From the NCBI GenBank assembly GCA_963714325.1, contig CAVQOB010000008.1:248001-312000 (forward strand): a DNA stretch of 64,000 nucleotides, given 5' to 3'. Positions 24,843 through 33,328 of the stretch are shown one piece after another. This stretch comes from CAVQOB01 sp963714325. Its GTDB lineage: Bacteria; Pseudomonadota; Alphaproteobacteria; Rhizobiales; Hyphomicrobiaceae. Position numbers and translations under genes: made by a program. Under the pieces are notes generated by a model that had not been told where the DNA came from, searched no databases, and saw only the letters and a list, made by a program, of their open reading frames with translations. Position 1 is the first letter of the stretch. Each line of letters starts with the position of its first letter.

Positions 24843-26060
24843 ATGCCCACTCGCCGCACGCAACTCTCCGCCGCCGAGGCGCGCCGCCTCGCGATCTCAG
24901 CGCAAGGGCTCGGTCGCCCGCATCCCGAACGCGCCGGGAATTCCGACATCATCAGGACCGTCTCAAGCCTCGGGCTGCTGCAGATCGACAGCGTCAACGT
25001 GCTGGTGCGCGCGCATTACATGCCGCTGTTCTCGCGGATTGGCGCCTACGACGTTGCCGCTCTGGAACGCGCCGCCTATCGTGGCCAACGCCGCCGGTTC
25101 TTTGAATACTGGGCGCATGAGGCGTCACTGGTGCCGGTCGCACTCCACCCGAATTTCCGCTGGCGCATGGACGACGCCCGCAACGGCATCGGCACCTACA
25201 GCGGCATCGCCAATTTCGGCCGCGAGAATCCGCGCGCCATCGCCGATGTCCTCGCCGAGATCCGCGACCGCGGTGCGCTTGCCGCGTCCGACATTCAAGG
25301 CAGCACCGGCGGTAAGTCGGGATGGTGGGGCTGGAGCGACGCCAAACGCGCCGTCGAATGGTTGTTCTGGTCGGGCGCCGTCACCACCGCGCGCCGCGAA
25401 GTCGCCGGCTTCACCCGCGTCTATGATCTGCCCGAACGCGTCCTGCACGCCGACATCGTCAACGCGCCGACACCCGATCGCGCGGCCGCCCAGCGAGCGC
25501 TGATCCGTCATGCATCACAAGCCCTCGGCGTCGCAACATCAGGCGATCTGCGCGACTACTTCCGCTTGCCCGCCGCCGACACGCCTGCCCGCATCGCCGA
25601 ACTCGTCGAGGCGGGCGAACTGATCCCCGTCGCCGTCGAAGGCTGGAAGCAGCAAGCCTATCTTGCGCCCCACGCCCGCATCCCGCGCGCCGTCAACGCG
25701 ACGGCACTACTCTCGCCCTTCGACCCACTCGTCTGGCGTCGCGAGCGCGCCGAACGGCTGTTCGATTTTCACTACCGCATCGAGATCTACACCCCCGCTG
25801 AAAAGCGTCAGTACGGCTACTACTGCCTGCCGTTCTTGTTCGGCGACACCATCGCCGGTCGCCTCGATCTCAAAGCCGATCGTGCCGCGCAAACACTCCG
25901 CATCGAGGCCGCCCACCTCGAGCCGGGCCAGGATGCGGGCCAAGCCTGCGCCGCCATGGCCACCGAGTTGCGCCGCATGGCCCAGTGGCTTGGATTGGCC
26001 GGCATTAAGATTTCCCGCAAAGGCTCCGCGGCATCCGAACTCAACCGATGCTGCCGCTGA
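24843..26060 (+). CDS. YcaQ/AlkX-type winged-helix DNA glycosylase (HTH_42)
   Basis: A 405-residue member of the family that excises alkylated bases and unhooks interstrand crosslinks. The N-terminal winged-helix part carries LGLLQIDSVNVLVRAHYMPLF with the Q-I-D triad (QxD motif) characteristic of the YcaQ branch, then RRFFEYWAHEASLVP. The C-terminal part holds LLSPFDPLVWRRERAERLFDF and YGYYCLPFLFGDTIAGRLDLK. It is a full-length, single gene. Start ATG 24843, no strong ribosome site. The DNA-repair role is known for the family; not tested here. Confidence 0.9.
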   Translation: MPTRRTQLSAAEARRLAISAQGLGRPHPERAGNSDIIRTVSSLGLLQIDSVNVLVRAHYMPLFSRIGAYDVAALERAAYRGQRRRFFEYWAHEASLVPVALHPNFRWRMDDARNGIGTYSGIANFGRENPRAIADVLAEIRDRGALAASDIQGSTGGKSGWWGWSDAKRAVEWLFWSGAVTTARREVAGFTRVYDLPERVLHADIVNAPTPDRAAAQRALIRHASQALGVATSGDLRDYFRLPAADTPARIAELVEAGELIPVAVEGWKQQAYLAPHARIPRAVNATALLSPFDPLVWRRERAERLFDFHYRIEIYTPAEKRQYGYYCLPFLFGDTIAGRLDLKADRAAQTLRIEAAHLEPGQDAGQACAAMATELRRMAQWLGLAGIKISRKGSAASELNRCCR

Positions 26061-26265
26061 CCGAGGTCAGGCCGGGACATAGCGATTTAAGCCGCAAATT
26101 CGGCCGTCGAGCGCCTACCAGAGATTACAGGCTACCCTCCTAGCCAACCCGCTTACTGCCCCTGTACGGGCATCTAAAGTGGCCTAGAGGCGATTAACCG
26201 TGATCATCCCGAAATGCGCATTTCTTAACCTTTTCTGACCATTGCTCAGGCCCAGCCTGAGCGGA

Positions 26266-27351
26266 TCACGTCAATGGCATATGGAACCCGGGCGTCGACA
26301 GCGACAGCGCCGTCTCATCGGCATTCATACCGTCCGCAATACCCTCGAACAGGGGCGACGACAGATAGCGCTCGCCGGTATCTGGCAACATGCACAGGAT
26401 CACCGATCCCGCTTTTGCGTTGGCCGCAATCTGCATCGCAACGGCGAACGTCGCGCCGCCCGAAATGCCGGTGAAGATGCCCTCGCTTTGCGCGAGCTTG
26501 CGCGACCACTCGATGCCCATCGGTCCGGCAATCGGTATCAACTCATCGAACAGACGCCGATCGATCGATTCCTGCAGCACCAGCGGAATGAAGTCCGGCG
26601 TCCAGCCCTGAATGGGATGCGGTTCGAACGCCGGATGCGAGACGGCGGGCGACCCATCGGCGCTGCGCTGCTGCGGCTGACCACTGCCGATCAGTTGTGC
26701 ATTGGCCGGTTCGCTAAGAATGATTTTGGTCTCTGGCCGTTTCTCGCGCAGCACCCGCGCCACCCCCGTCACGGTTCCCCCGGTGCCATACCCGGTCACC
26801 CAATAGTCGAGTTTTTCTCCCGCAAAATCCGCCAGAATTTCACGCGCCGTCGTGTTCGCATGGATCTTTGCGTTCGCCTGCGTTTCGAACTGGCTGGCGA
26901 GAAACCAACCGTTCGCTTGCGCCAGCTCCTTGGCCTTCAGGTACATGCCCATGCCCTTGGCCACCCGCGGCGTCAGCACCACCTTGGCGCCGAGGAACCG
27001 CATCAACTTGCGCCGTTCGATCGAGAAGCTGTCGGCCATCGTCACGACGAGCGGATAGCCCTTCGCCGCGCAGACCATGGCCAGGCCGATACCGGTGTTG
27101 CCGCTGGTGGCCTCGACAACGGTTTGCCCAGGCTTGAGTGCACCACTGCGTTCGGCCTCCTCGATGATGCTGATCGCCAGCCGGTCCTTGACCGAGCCGG
27201 CCGGATTGAAATACTCGGCTTTCACATAGAGGCGCACATGTTTTGGCGCCAACGCATTGATCTGAATGCAAGGCGTATCGCCGATCGTATCTAAAACACT
27301 CTTGTAAAGTTGACCCCGACCCTCAGTCGTCCGGTCTCTGTTCGACGTCAT
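26266..27351 (-). CDS. cysteine synthase family PLP enzyme
   Basis: A beta-replacement PLP enzyme of 361 residues, making cysteine from O-acetylserine and sulfide or a close variant. The PLP lysine lies in YFNPAGSVKDRLA, the substrate loop is VVEATSGNTGIGLA, and the phosphate loop is TGYGTGGTVTGVARVLR, with GISGGATFAVAMQIA later. Start at 27351; an upstream ATG at 27387 adds a non-conserved stretch. The gene stands alone: no cysE next to it. CysK and CysM cannot be separated with confidence by eye. Confidence 0.92.
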   Translation of the reverse strand: MTSNRDRTTEGRGQLYKSVLDTIGDTPCIQINALAPKHVRLYVKAEYFNPAGSVKDRLAISIIEEAERSGALKPGQTVVEATSGNTGIGLAMVCAAKGYPLVVTMADSFSIERRKLMRFLGAKVVLTPRVAKGMGMYLKAKELAQANGWFLASQFETQANAKIHANTTAREILADFAGEKLDYWVTGYGTGGTVTGVARVLREKRPETKIILSEPANAQLIGSGQPQQRSADGSPAVSHPAFEPHPIQGWTPDFIPLVLQESIDRRLFDELIPIAGPMGIEWSRKLAQSEGIFTGISGGATFAVAMQIAANAKAGSVILCMLPDTGERYLSSPLFEGIADGMNADETALSLSTPGFHMPLT

Positions 27352-27404
27352 GGCGCAGACTCCAATGTCGCTGATATTCTGACTCATTCATTTGGCAACC
27401 TCGG

Positions 27405-27538
27405 ATGTCGTCCTCGGGCTTGTCCCGAGGACCCATGGCGCAACAAGTTCTGTGTCGAGATTCGCCGAGAAATCGCAACAAGTTGCCAGCCCGCGAGTCC
27501 GTTGAACGATGGGTGGTCGGGACAAGCCCGACCATGAC
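27405..27538. repeat. dispersed palindromic repeat (family F)
   Basis: A left hairpin CCTCGGGCTTGTCCCGAGG and a right hairpin GGTCGGGACAAGCCCGACC frame about 90 bp. The wording (GGCTTGTCCCGA...GGACAAGCCCGACCATGAC) is that of REP-like elements common in Rhizobiales. One copy in this window. Confidence 0.75.
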
Positions 27539-27663
27539 ACCGTGGGTAGGTTATATTTGTGCCGGAACACGTAACGCGTCCAAGGTGATCCAGTCTTGGC
27601 CAGTTTCCACCGGATCGACGCATCGCGCAATGTCGCTCAGCGAGGAGCTGCCATCCCGCCCGA

Positions 27664-27831
27664 GCGCGCAGGCGCTCAGTGTAACCAGCGCGCGCAGGCG
27701 CTCAGTGTAACCAGCGCGCGCAGGCGCTCAGTGTAACCAGCGCGCGCAGGCGCTCAGTGTAACCAGCGCGCGCAGGCGCTCAGTGTAACCAGCGCGCGCA
27801 GGCGCTCAATATAACCAGCGCGCGCAGGCGC
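27664..27831. repeat. 26-bp tandem repeat (minisatellite), about 6.5 units
   Basis: Unit GCGCGCAGGCGC followed by TCAGTGTAACCAGC, repeated exactly every 26 bp (the TAACC core recurs from 27682 to 27812). Units 1-5 are identical; unit 6 reads TCAATATAACC, and a half unit follows. There is no spacer between units, so it is not CRISPR. It lies in the 687-bp gap 27352-28038 between the cysteine synthase and HEPN genes, with no gene recognisable in the rest of the gap. Confidence 0.95.
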
Positions 27832-28038
27832 GATCCACCAAACCGACCTATGCGTGATTGACCACGAGTGGCCTGAAAACCCCATATATAATCCACCGGC
27901 GCCAGAAGCGGCGGCGGTGGTGGCTTGGTCAAACGCAGTTTGCTCCCCAATGCCGACGTGGTGCGAATGGCATCATTGCCACGACCTCGATCGCGACAGT
28001 AAATCCGCACGCGACGGCATCACATTCTCAACAGCGGC

Positions 28039-28668
28039 TTACCGTCTCATTTTGTCGAACTTCAATCCGTCATCAACGGTGCAGAGAAGACCAAACGCAG
28101 ACCGTTGGCCATCGATTGAATCTTGCGAGAGATAGAGCTCCGCAGAAAAATATTCATGACACACCAGCTTCACCACATCGGACAGGGCGTCCAAAGCCTC
28201 CCCAATATGCTTGCGGCCTGGTGCGCTGGGGCGCTGAAATGTACCGATGGCCACCTTGTAGTCGGCATGTGCGAAAAGCGTGTTTCGAAGCTTCCGACAC
28301 GGCTTCGCAAGTTCCTCAGCTCTCGCAACGGCAGTATGCGCACTCCTCAACAGTTCTGCCTTTTCCTCCGGGATTTGACTCTTCAGTTTGAGAATTGACA
28401 ATCGCTCATATCGACCACGGCTTTTGTCATTATCGGTCAGGCGACAGATCCCGAGAACGGCAGCTTCATACAAGCGATGCTGCAATCGCCACATGAAAGG
28501 ACCGGCCGCCTCGTTCAGAATGTCAACGCGCGCTGAGTTCGTGCCGAACAATTCCAAATAGTCCTGCCACGATATGCGCAGCATGACGACGTGAGTCATG
28601 ATGTGGTAGTAGGTCGCGCCGAGGTCCTTACCCATGGCCGTCTCAGCCTCTTGCAGATGGTCGGTCAT
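28039..28668 (-). CDS. HEPN-domain protein, AbiU2-like
   Basis: A 209-residue, all-helical cytoplasmic protein. The HEPN ribonuclease motif is present: R128-N129-T-L-F-A-H134 in PCRKLRNTLFAHADYK, matching R(x4-6)H with a polar residue after Arg. The N-terminal HVVMLRISWQDYLELF and LYEAAVLGICRLTDN fit the AbiU2 HEPN type, associated with phage abortive infection. No antitoxin partner or other defence gene is adjacent. It is bounded by the 26-bp minisatellite and a family-A element, which suggests a small accessory insertion. Start 28668 (GGGAAACC upstream). Confidence 0.75.
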   Translation of the reverse strand: MTDHLQEAETAMGKDLGATYYHIMTHVVMLRISWQDYLELFGTNSARVDILNEAAGPFMWRLQHRLYEAAVLGICRLTDNDKSRGRYERLSILKLKSQIPEEKAELLRSAHTAVARAEELAKPCRKLRNTLFAHADYKVAIGTFQRPSAPGRKHIGEALDALSDVVKLVCHEYFSAELYLSQDSIDGQRSAFGLLCTVDDGLKFDKMRR

Positions 28669-28818
28669 CGTGGTTTCCCGTTCCTAGCTGGCGTCCATTC
28701 GTCACCACTGTAATTGACTCGGAGAAGGTTCACGATTGGAGAGTCACGACGCAAAAATATCGTTGGCGACTCGTGCATTGTGCCAAACAATCGATACCCG
28801 TGCATCTTCAGCAAGCTC

Positions 28819-28954
28819 CGTCATTGCCGCGCCGGCGGCCACCCAAGCGAGCCAGAAGTTTTGCGAGGGTGTTCACCAGGATCGCAGTCTCAAGCCACAG
28901 TTCGGTTGAAGATCGTTGATACCTGCTTAGGTGGCCGCCTGCGCGGCCATGACG
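28819..28954. repeat. REP-pair / MITE-like element (family A), copy 3
   Basis: It has left arm CGTCATTGCCGCGCCGGCGG..., right arm ...GGTGGCCGCCTGCGCGGCCATGACG, and a core unrelated to copies 1 and 2. It lies in the 28669-29042 gap between the HEPN and dioxygenase genes; nothing else is recognisable there. Confidence 0.82.
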
Positions 28955-29042
28955 ATCTAAAAAAATAGCTCGGAAGTTTTGCTTGCAGGTATAAGCTCTC
29001 CCCTCGATCCGTTCCGCCGCCAACGCACAGGGAGCCAGCCCC

Positions 29043-29906
29043 ATGTCCACCACCCGCCCCCACGTCCGTCCGCTCTCCGACGCCCTCGGCGCCGAGATCA
29101 CCGGCATTGATCTGAACACCCTCGACGACGCCGGCTTCAAGGTCATCGAGGACGCGCTGCACGCCCACCTCGTCGTGAAAATTCCAAACCAGAGCGTCAC
29201 GCCGCAAGCTTTCGTCGCCTTCTCGAAGCGCTTCGGCCGCCCCGAACCGCACGTCATCGATCAGTTCCATCACCAAGCCGATCCGAACATCCTCATCCTC
29301 TCAAATCGCCGGAACGAGAAAGGCGAGCCGATCGGCCTCGCCGATGGCGGCACCTATTTCCACACCGACTACAGCTATCTCTCCGTGCCCGCCCGCTGCA
29401 CCATGCTCTACGCCGTCGAGATCCCCGGCGACGACGCCGGCACCACCTTCGCCAATCAGCGCCAGGCCTATGCGGATCTGCCCGACGCGACAAAAAACGA
29501 GATCGCCAACCTCGTCTGCCGCCACCACTACGGCAATCGCGACGTCAGGAACGAGGAGGCGCGCACCGCCGCCTCAAAACTCTCTGGCGACCAGAAGGCC
29601 AAGCTCGATTGGGTCCGCCATCCCCTCGTCCGCAATCATCCCCACGTCGGCGACAAATCGATCTACGCCGTCTCCGGCTCGTCCTACGGTGTCGAAGGCA
29701 TGAGCGACGATGAAGGCGTCGAGTTCCTCGATGATCTCAAAGCGCACACCACGCAGCCGCGCTATTGCTACACGCCGACCTACAAGCCCGGCGACGTCGT
29801 CATCTGGGACAACTGTTCGCTGCTGCATTCAGCACCACTGATCGATCCCAATCGCCCACGCACGCTGTGGCGCATTACCGTCAAGGAAGCCCGGCCGACG
29901 CTGTAG
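29043..29906 (+). CDS. TauD/TfdA family Fe(II)/2-oxoglutarate dioxygenase
   Basis: A 287-residue oxygenase. The iron triad is visible: H and D in TYFHTDYSYL and the distal H in NCSLLHSAPLI, followed by the 2-oxoglutarate-binding R in RPRTLWRITVKE. The N-terminus IPNQSVTPQAFVAFSKRFG is typical. The substrate (sulfonate, aryloxyalkanoate or other) cannot be told from sequence; no sulfonate transporter is adjacent. It stands alone, divergent from the HEPN gene. Confidence 0.92.
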   Translation: MSTTRPHVRPLSDALGAEITGIDLNTLDDAGFKVIEDALHAHLVVKIPNQSVTPQAFVAFSKRFGRPEPHVIDQFHHQADPNILILSNRRNEKGEPIGLADGGTYFHTDYSYLSVPARCTMLYAVEIPGDDAGTTFANQRQAYADLPDATKNEIANLVCRHHYGNRDVRNEEARTAASKLSGDQKAKLDWVRHPLVRNHPHVGDKSIYAVSGSSYGVEGMSDDEGVEFLDDLKAHTTQPRYCYTPTYKPGDVVIWDNCSLLHSAPLIDPNRPRTLWRITVKEARPTL

Positions 29907-29918
29907 GTCGCGCACGCA

Positions 29919-30326
29919 TCACGTCTTGACTGGCGTCCCCAATCCGACCGCTGCGCCGCCATTGTCGACGATGATCGCGATGCGGCCGACGCCGGGGATA
30001 TCCCACGGCTGCCTATGCACTTTGCCGCCGGCCGCGACCGTCGCCTTGCAGGCGACGTCAACGTCGGCAACGGCGATGAAGGTGAACCAGTGCGGTGGCA
30101 CCTCCTGCATGCCGAGTTGCGCCAGACTCATGCCGCCGCACACCGGCTGGCCATTTTTTTTGAAGAGCGTGTAGCTGTCCTCGCCGGGTTTGGCCGGCCG
30201 GCTCATATCGGTCATCGACGCGGCAAAGACCTCCCAGCCCGCGACGGCCTTGTAGAAGGCAGCCGTCTTGGCGATGTCGTGCGCGTAGATTTCGCTCCAC
30301 CAGATGTCGCCGTGCTCTGTGCCCAT
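29919..30326 (-). CDS. VOC (glyoxalase/bleomycin-resistance fold) family protein
   Basis: A 135-residue protein with two beta-alpha-beta-beta-beta units: DIWWSEIYAHDIAKTAAFY in the first and FTFIAVADVDVACKATVAAG in the second. It ends VDNGGAAVGLG. AGGAG precedes the ATG at 30326. It is 113 bp downstream of the EF-G-like gene on the same strand. Metal ligands are only partly conserved; function unknown. Confidence 0.85.
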   Translation of the reverse strand: MGTEHGDIWWSEIYAHDIAKTAAFYKAVAGWEVFAASMTDMSRPAKPGEDSYTLFKKNGQPVCGGMSLAQLGMQEVPPHWFTFIAVADVDVACKATVAAGGKVHRQPWDIPGVGRIAIIVDNGGAAVGLGTPVKT

Positions 30327-30439
30327 GTCACTTCTCCTGTAGGACCCGACATCAGAAATACCATGCGCGTTCGGCGCGCCTCGATCCGCCTCATCCTGAG
30401 ATTGTCGACGGGCGAGGCGGCCGGGAACACGCGGCACCA

Positions 30440-32488
30440 CTACTCCGCGGCCTGCCGATGACTGGCGACGATCTGCTCCGCCGCCTTGCCCGTCATTTCG
30501 GCCAGATGATGGAAAGCCGCCGTGAACGTGCCGACACCCGCCGTCGCTGATCTGAGTTCGATGATCAGATCATCGATCTCGGTCTCCGGCATGTGCGCCT
30601 CGACGACGTCCCACCCCGGCCATCCCGCCCGTGCATCGAAACCGAGGATCTGCCCACGCCGCTGCGCAATGATCGCATTGACACGTGCCGTCGCCTCCGA
30701 TGGCACCGCGATGTCAACCGCCATGATCGGCTCCAGCAGCACCGGTTGGCATTGCGGCATACCCTCGCTCATGGCGAGCCGCCCCGCCTGCCGGAACGCC
30801 ATGTCGGAGCTGTCGACCGAATGATAGGAGCCATCGAGCAGCGTCACCGCCACATCGACCACCGGAAACCCGAGCGGCCCCGTGACAAGGAAATCCTTCA
30901 CGCCGATCTCGACGGAAGGTATGTACTGCTTCGGCACCGTGCCGCCGTGGATCTTCTCGTCGAACTTGAAGCCTTCTCCGCGCGGCAGCGGCTTGATGTC
31001 GAGCACCACGTCGCCGAATTGCCCGTGCCCGCCGGACTGCTTGCGATGCCGGCCACGAATTTCAACGCCCTTGCGGATCGTCTCCTTGTACGGCACGCGG
31101 CGCGGCTTCGCCTCCGCCTTGACGCTATACTTGCGGGCCAACTTCTCAAACGTCACCCGCAAGTGCATCTCGCCCTGGCCCCAAAGCACGATCTGATGCG
31201 TGTCCTTGACGTGATCGATTTTCAGCGAGGGATCTTCGTCGGCGAGTTTCGCCAGCGCACTCGCCAGCTTGACCTCGTCCTTACGATCGCCGAGCACGAT
31301 CGCCGTCGCATAGACCGGTGGCGGCGGCACCAGTTTGACCGCCTGCACGATGCCGTTCTTTTCCGCCGTCAGCGTATCGCCGGTGTGCATCGTCTCCAAC
31401 CGCCCGAGCGCAACCGTATCGCCGGCCTTGGCGGCACTGCGCTTGCTCACGCCTTCGCCGAGCAGCGAAAACAGTCCAGCAATCCTTTCCTCGCGCCCAT
31501 TCGTCATCACCGTCGCGCCGTCGGCCAGATCGCCGCTGATGACACGCACCACGCTCATCTTGCCGCCATGCCCGCTGTGGATCGACTTCATCACCTGCGC
31601 CGCCGATTTGGTATTTTCCAGTTTCATACGTCGCGCGAGCTTATCGACGAATGGCGCTTCATGCCGGAGCGCCTTCAGCAGCCGCATGATGCCGTTGCCA
31701 TGCTCGGCCGAACCGAGGAACACCGGACAGATCAAGCCGTCCTGCAATTCCTTCGCGAGGTCTTCGAAAATTTTGTCACGCGGTGGCGCCACATCCGATA
31801 GCAGCTGCTCCATCAGTGCGTCATCATAGTCGGCGAGCTGCTCGAGCATGTGGAAGCGCGCTTCGGTTTCACGCGGCTTGATCGCGTTCGGCATGTCGAC
31901 GATTTCGGAGGCTGCATGCTCGCGGTAGACGAAGGCGCGCTCGCTGGCGAGGTCGACAAATCCAGTGGCAATGCCGTTGGTCCAGATCGGGATCTGGCGC
32001 AGCACCAGCGGCTTCGTGCTCGCCGGTTGCAGCATCGGCAGCATGTCACGCACGCGCGCGTCGAAACTGTCGATTTTGTTGAGGAACAGCGCGTGCGGAA
32101 TGCCGCGATCCTCAAGATTCTTAAGAATGATTTGCAAGGCAGGAACACGCTTGGCATCGGGCTCACACACCACGATCGCCATGTCTGAGGCCGCCAACAC
32201 GCCGGCGCTTTCATGCTGGAATTCGATCGAGCCGGGACAGTCGATGAAGGTGAATGAATCGCCGAGAAACGTCGTATCGGCGATATTGACCTCGACACTC
32301 ATGCCGTGCGCACGAGCCTCGGGCGATGCGTCTCCCGTCGTCGAACCTTCAGAGATCTTGCCCTGTCGCTTGATCGCGCCCGTCCGCGTCAGAATCGACT
32401 CAAGCAGTGTAGTTTTCCCGGAGAGATAAGGCCCTACCAGTGCGATGCAGCGGGAGCTGCGGCGCGACAGGCCATCGGACTGCCCCAT
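30440..32488 (-). CDS. elongation factor G-like translational GTPase (paralogue)
   Basis: A 682-residue protein with the full EF-G domain order. The GTPase has P-loop GPYLSGKT (19-26) and G4 NKID, followed by domain II and the C-terminal domains (HRKQSGGHGQFGDVVLDIKP; an end like ...PMAVDIAVPSEATARVNAII). The G3 motif reads D83-C-P-G-S87 where translating EF-G has DTPGH, so the catalytic His is Ser. The switch-I RGITI is replaced by HGMSVE. This is therefore not the housekeeping fusA but the EF-G-like paralogue, with no settled function. Start ATG 32488 with a strong AGGAGG. Confidence 0.92.
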   Translation of the reverse strand: MGQSDGLSRRSSRCIALVGPYLSGKTTLLESILTRTGAIKRQGKISEGSTTGDASPEARAHGMSVEVNIADTTFLGDSFTFIDCPGSIEFQHESAGVLAASDMAIVVCEPDAKRVPALQIILKNLEDRGIPHALFLNKIDSFDARVRDMLPMLQPASTKPLVLRQIPIWTNGIATGFVDLASERAFVYREHAASEIVDMPNAIKPRETEARFHMLEQLADYDDALMEQLLSDVAPPRDKIFEDLAKELQDGLICPVFLGSAEHGNGIMRLLKALRHEAPFVDKLARRMKLENTKSAAQVMKSIHSGHGGKMSVVRVISGDLADGATVMTNGREERIAGLFSLLGEGVSKRSAAKAGDTVALGRLETMHTGDTLTAEKNGIVQAVKLVPPPPVYATAIVLGDRKDEVKLASALAKLADEDPSLKIDHVKDTHQIVLWGQGEMHLRVTFEKLARKYSVKAEAKPRRVPYKETIRKGVEIRGRHRKQSGGHGQFGDVVLDIKPLPRGEGFKFDEKIHGGTVPKQYIPSVEIGVKDFLVTGPLGFPVVDVAVTLLDGSYHSVDSSDMAFRQAGRLAMSEGMPQCQPVLLEPIMAVDIAVPSEATARVNAIIAQRRGQILGFDARAGWPGWDVVEAHMPETEIDDLIIELRSATAGVGTFTAAFHHLAEMTGKAAEQIVASHRQAAE

Positions 32489-32612
32489 GATTTCCTCCTG
32501 ATCGCTCAGGCACAAGGGAAGGTCAGGCTCGTGCACCCCGCGCCTGAGCCAATCGGGGCGCAACGGTCGCTATCGTGAACGTGAAGTTGCGCGGTGGCAA
32601 GGGTGTCGGATA

Positions 32613-32720
32613 CTCCCTCTCCCCATTCGCAAGGGCTCATGGGGCGAGGGAATGCCTTCTTCCCTCTCCCTGTTTTTGACGGGGAGGGGATCCCCGTAGG
32701 CGAGGTGAGGGGCAGCCGCA
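32613..32720. repeat. dispersed palindromic repeat (family C), copy 3
   Basis: CTCCCTCTCCCC...TTCCCTCTCCCTGTTTTTGACGGGGAGGGGATCCCC...GGTGAGGGGCAGCCG matches the first half of 24601-24781. It lies in the 32489-32976 gap, the rest of which (32820-32976) is AT-rich without a recognisable gene. Confidence 0.8.
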
Positions 32721-32976
32721 AGTCGTAGGGACCGCCAGCACTTTCTTCGTCTGCCGTCATCGGCCCATCATCAGCGGGCGCAATTGTGCAGCGCAAAAGA
32801 TACTTCGCAGTCGCGAGCAACGTCAGCAGTAGCGAAGTTTTAACAGTTGCAGAGCACTCTTAATGCTCAATATTTCTGCGTATATTCTATTGTTTCTACT
32901 TGACGTGATGCCTTTTTAACCCACTAATACGAGTTATGGGATTTCAGTGTCATAGCCCAGTCATCTCGGTGCGTTA

Positions 32977-33306
32977 GTGGTGCGTTACATGACTTTACGA
33001 ACGTCTCAGCAGCAGTTGCCGTCCCAAAGGTCCCGCATGGCTTCGAAGAGTAATGACCCACTGCTCGATTTGGCGCACGCCGCAGGGTTCGCCATGGCCC
33101 CCCCCGACGATGATGAGCCGGTCATGGCCGAAGCCATGGCGGAATATGAATCACCTTGGAGCAAGGCCGCTGCTCAACGCCCACAGCCGGTCCGCCCATC
33201 GACAGCGCTCGCATTATTGCCCGCTCCCGTGACCAGCGCATCCGCTGTGGCATTGAACTGGGTCCGCAGCTACTGGCCGGGCTTGGGACGTGGGCAGCCC
33301 GCCTGA
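32977..33306 (+). CDS. hypothetical protein, about 109 residues or shorter
   Basis: An open frame with an acidic, proline-containing composition (FAMAPPDDDEPVMAEAMAEYE) ending VRSYWPGLGRGQPA. There is no domain I recognise and no membrane segment. The start is unclear: GTG 32977, ATG 32989 or ATG 33037 (MASKSNDPLLDLAHAAG), the last giving 89 residues. The AT-rich sequence upstream could hold a promoter. Codon choice looks genuine, but support is limited. Confidence 0.45.
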   Translation: MVRYMTLRTSQQQLPSQRSRMASKSNDPLLDLAHAAGFAMAPPDDDEPVMAEAMAEYESPWSKAAAQRPQPVRPSTALALLPAPVTSASAVALNWVRSYWPGLGRGQPA

Positions 33307-33328
33307 CGGTGCGTCCGGCTTGAGAATA

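Noticed and set aside
26061..26265. tRNA or small RNA between ycaQ and the cysteine synthase gene
   Set aside because: It has no cloverleaf and only a short GCTCAGG/CCTGAGC hairpin without a T-run.
27664..27831. CRISPR array
   Set aside because: Units abut with no spacers and no cas genes are present.
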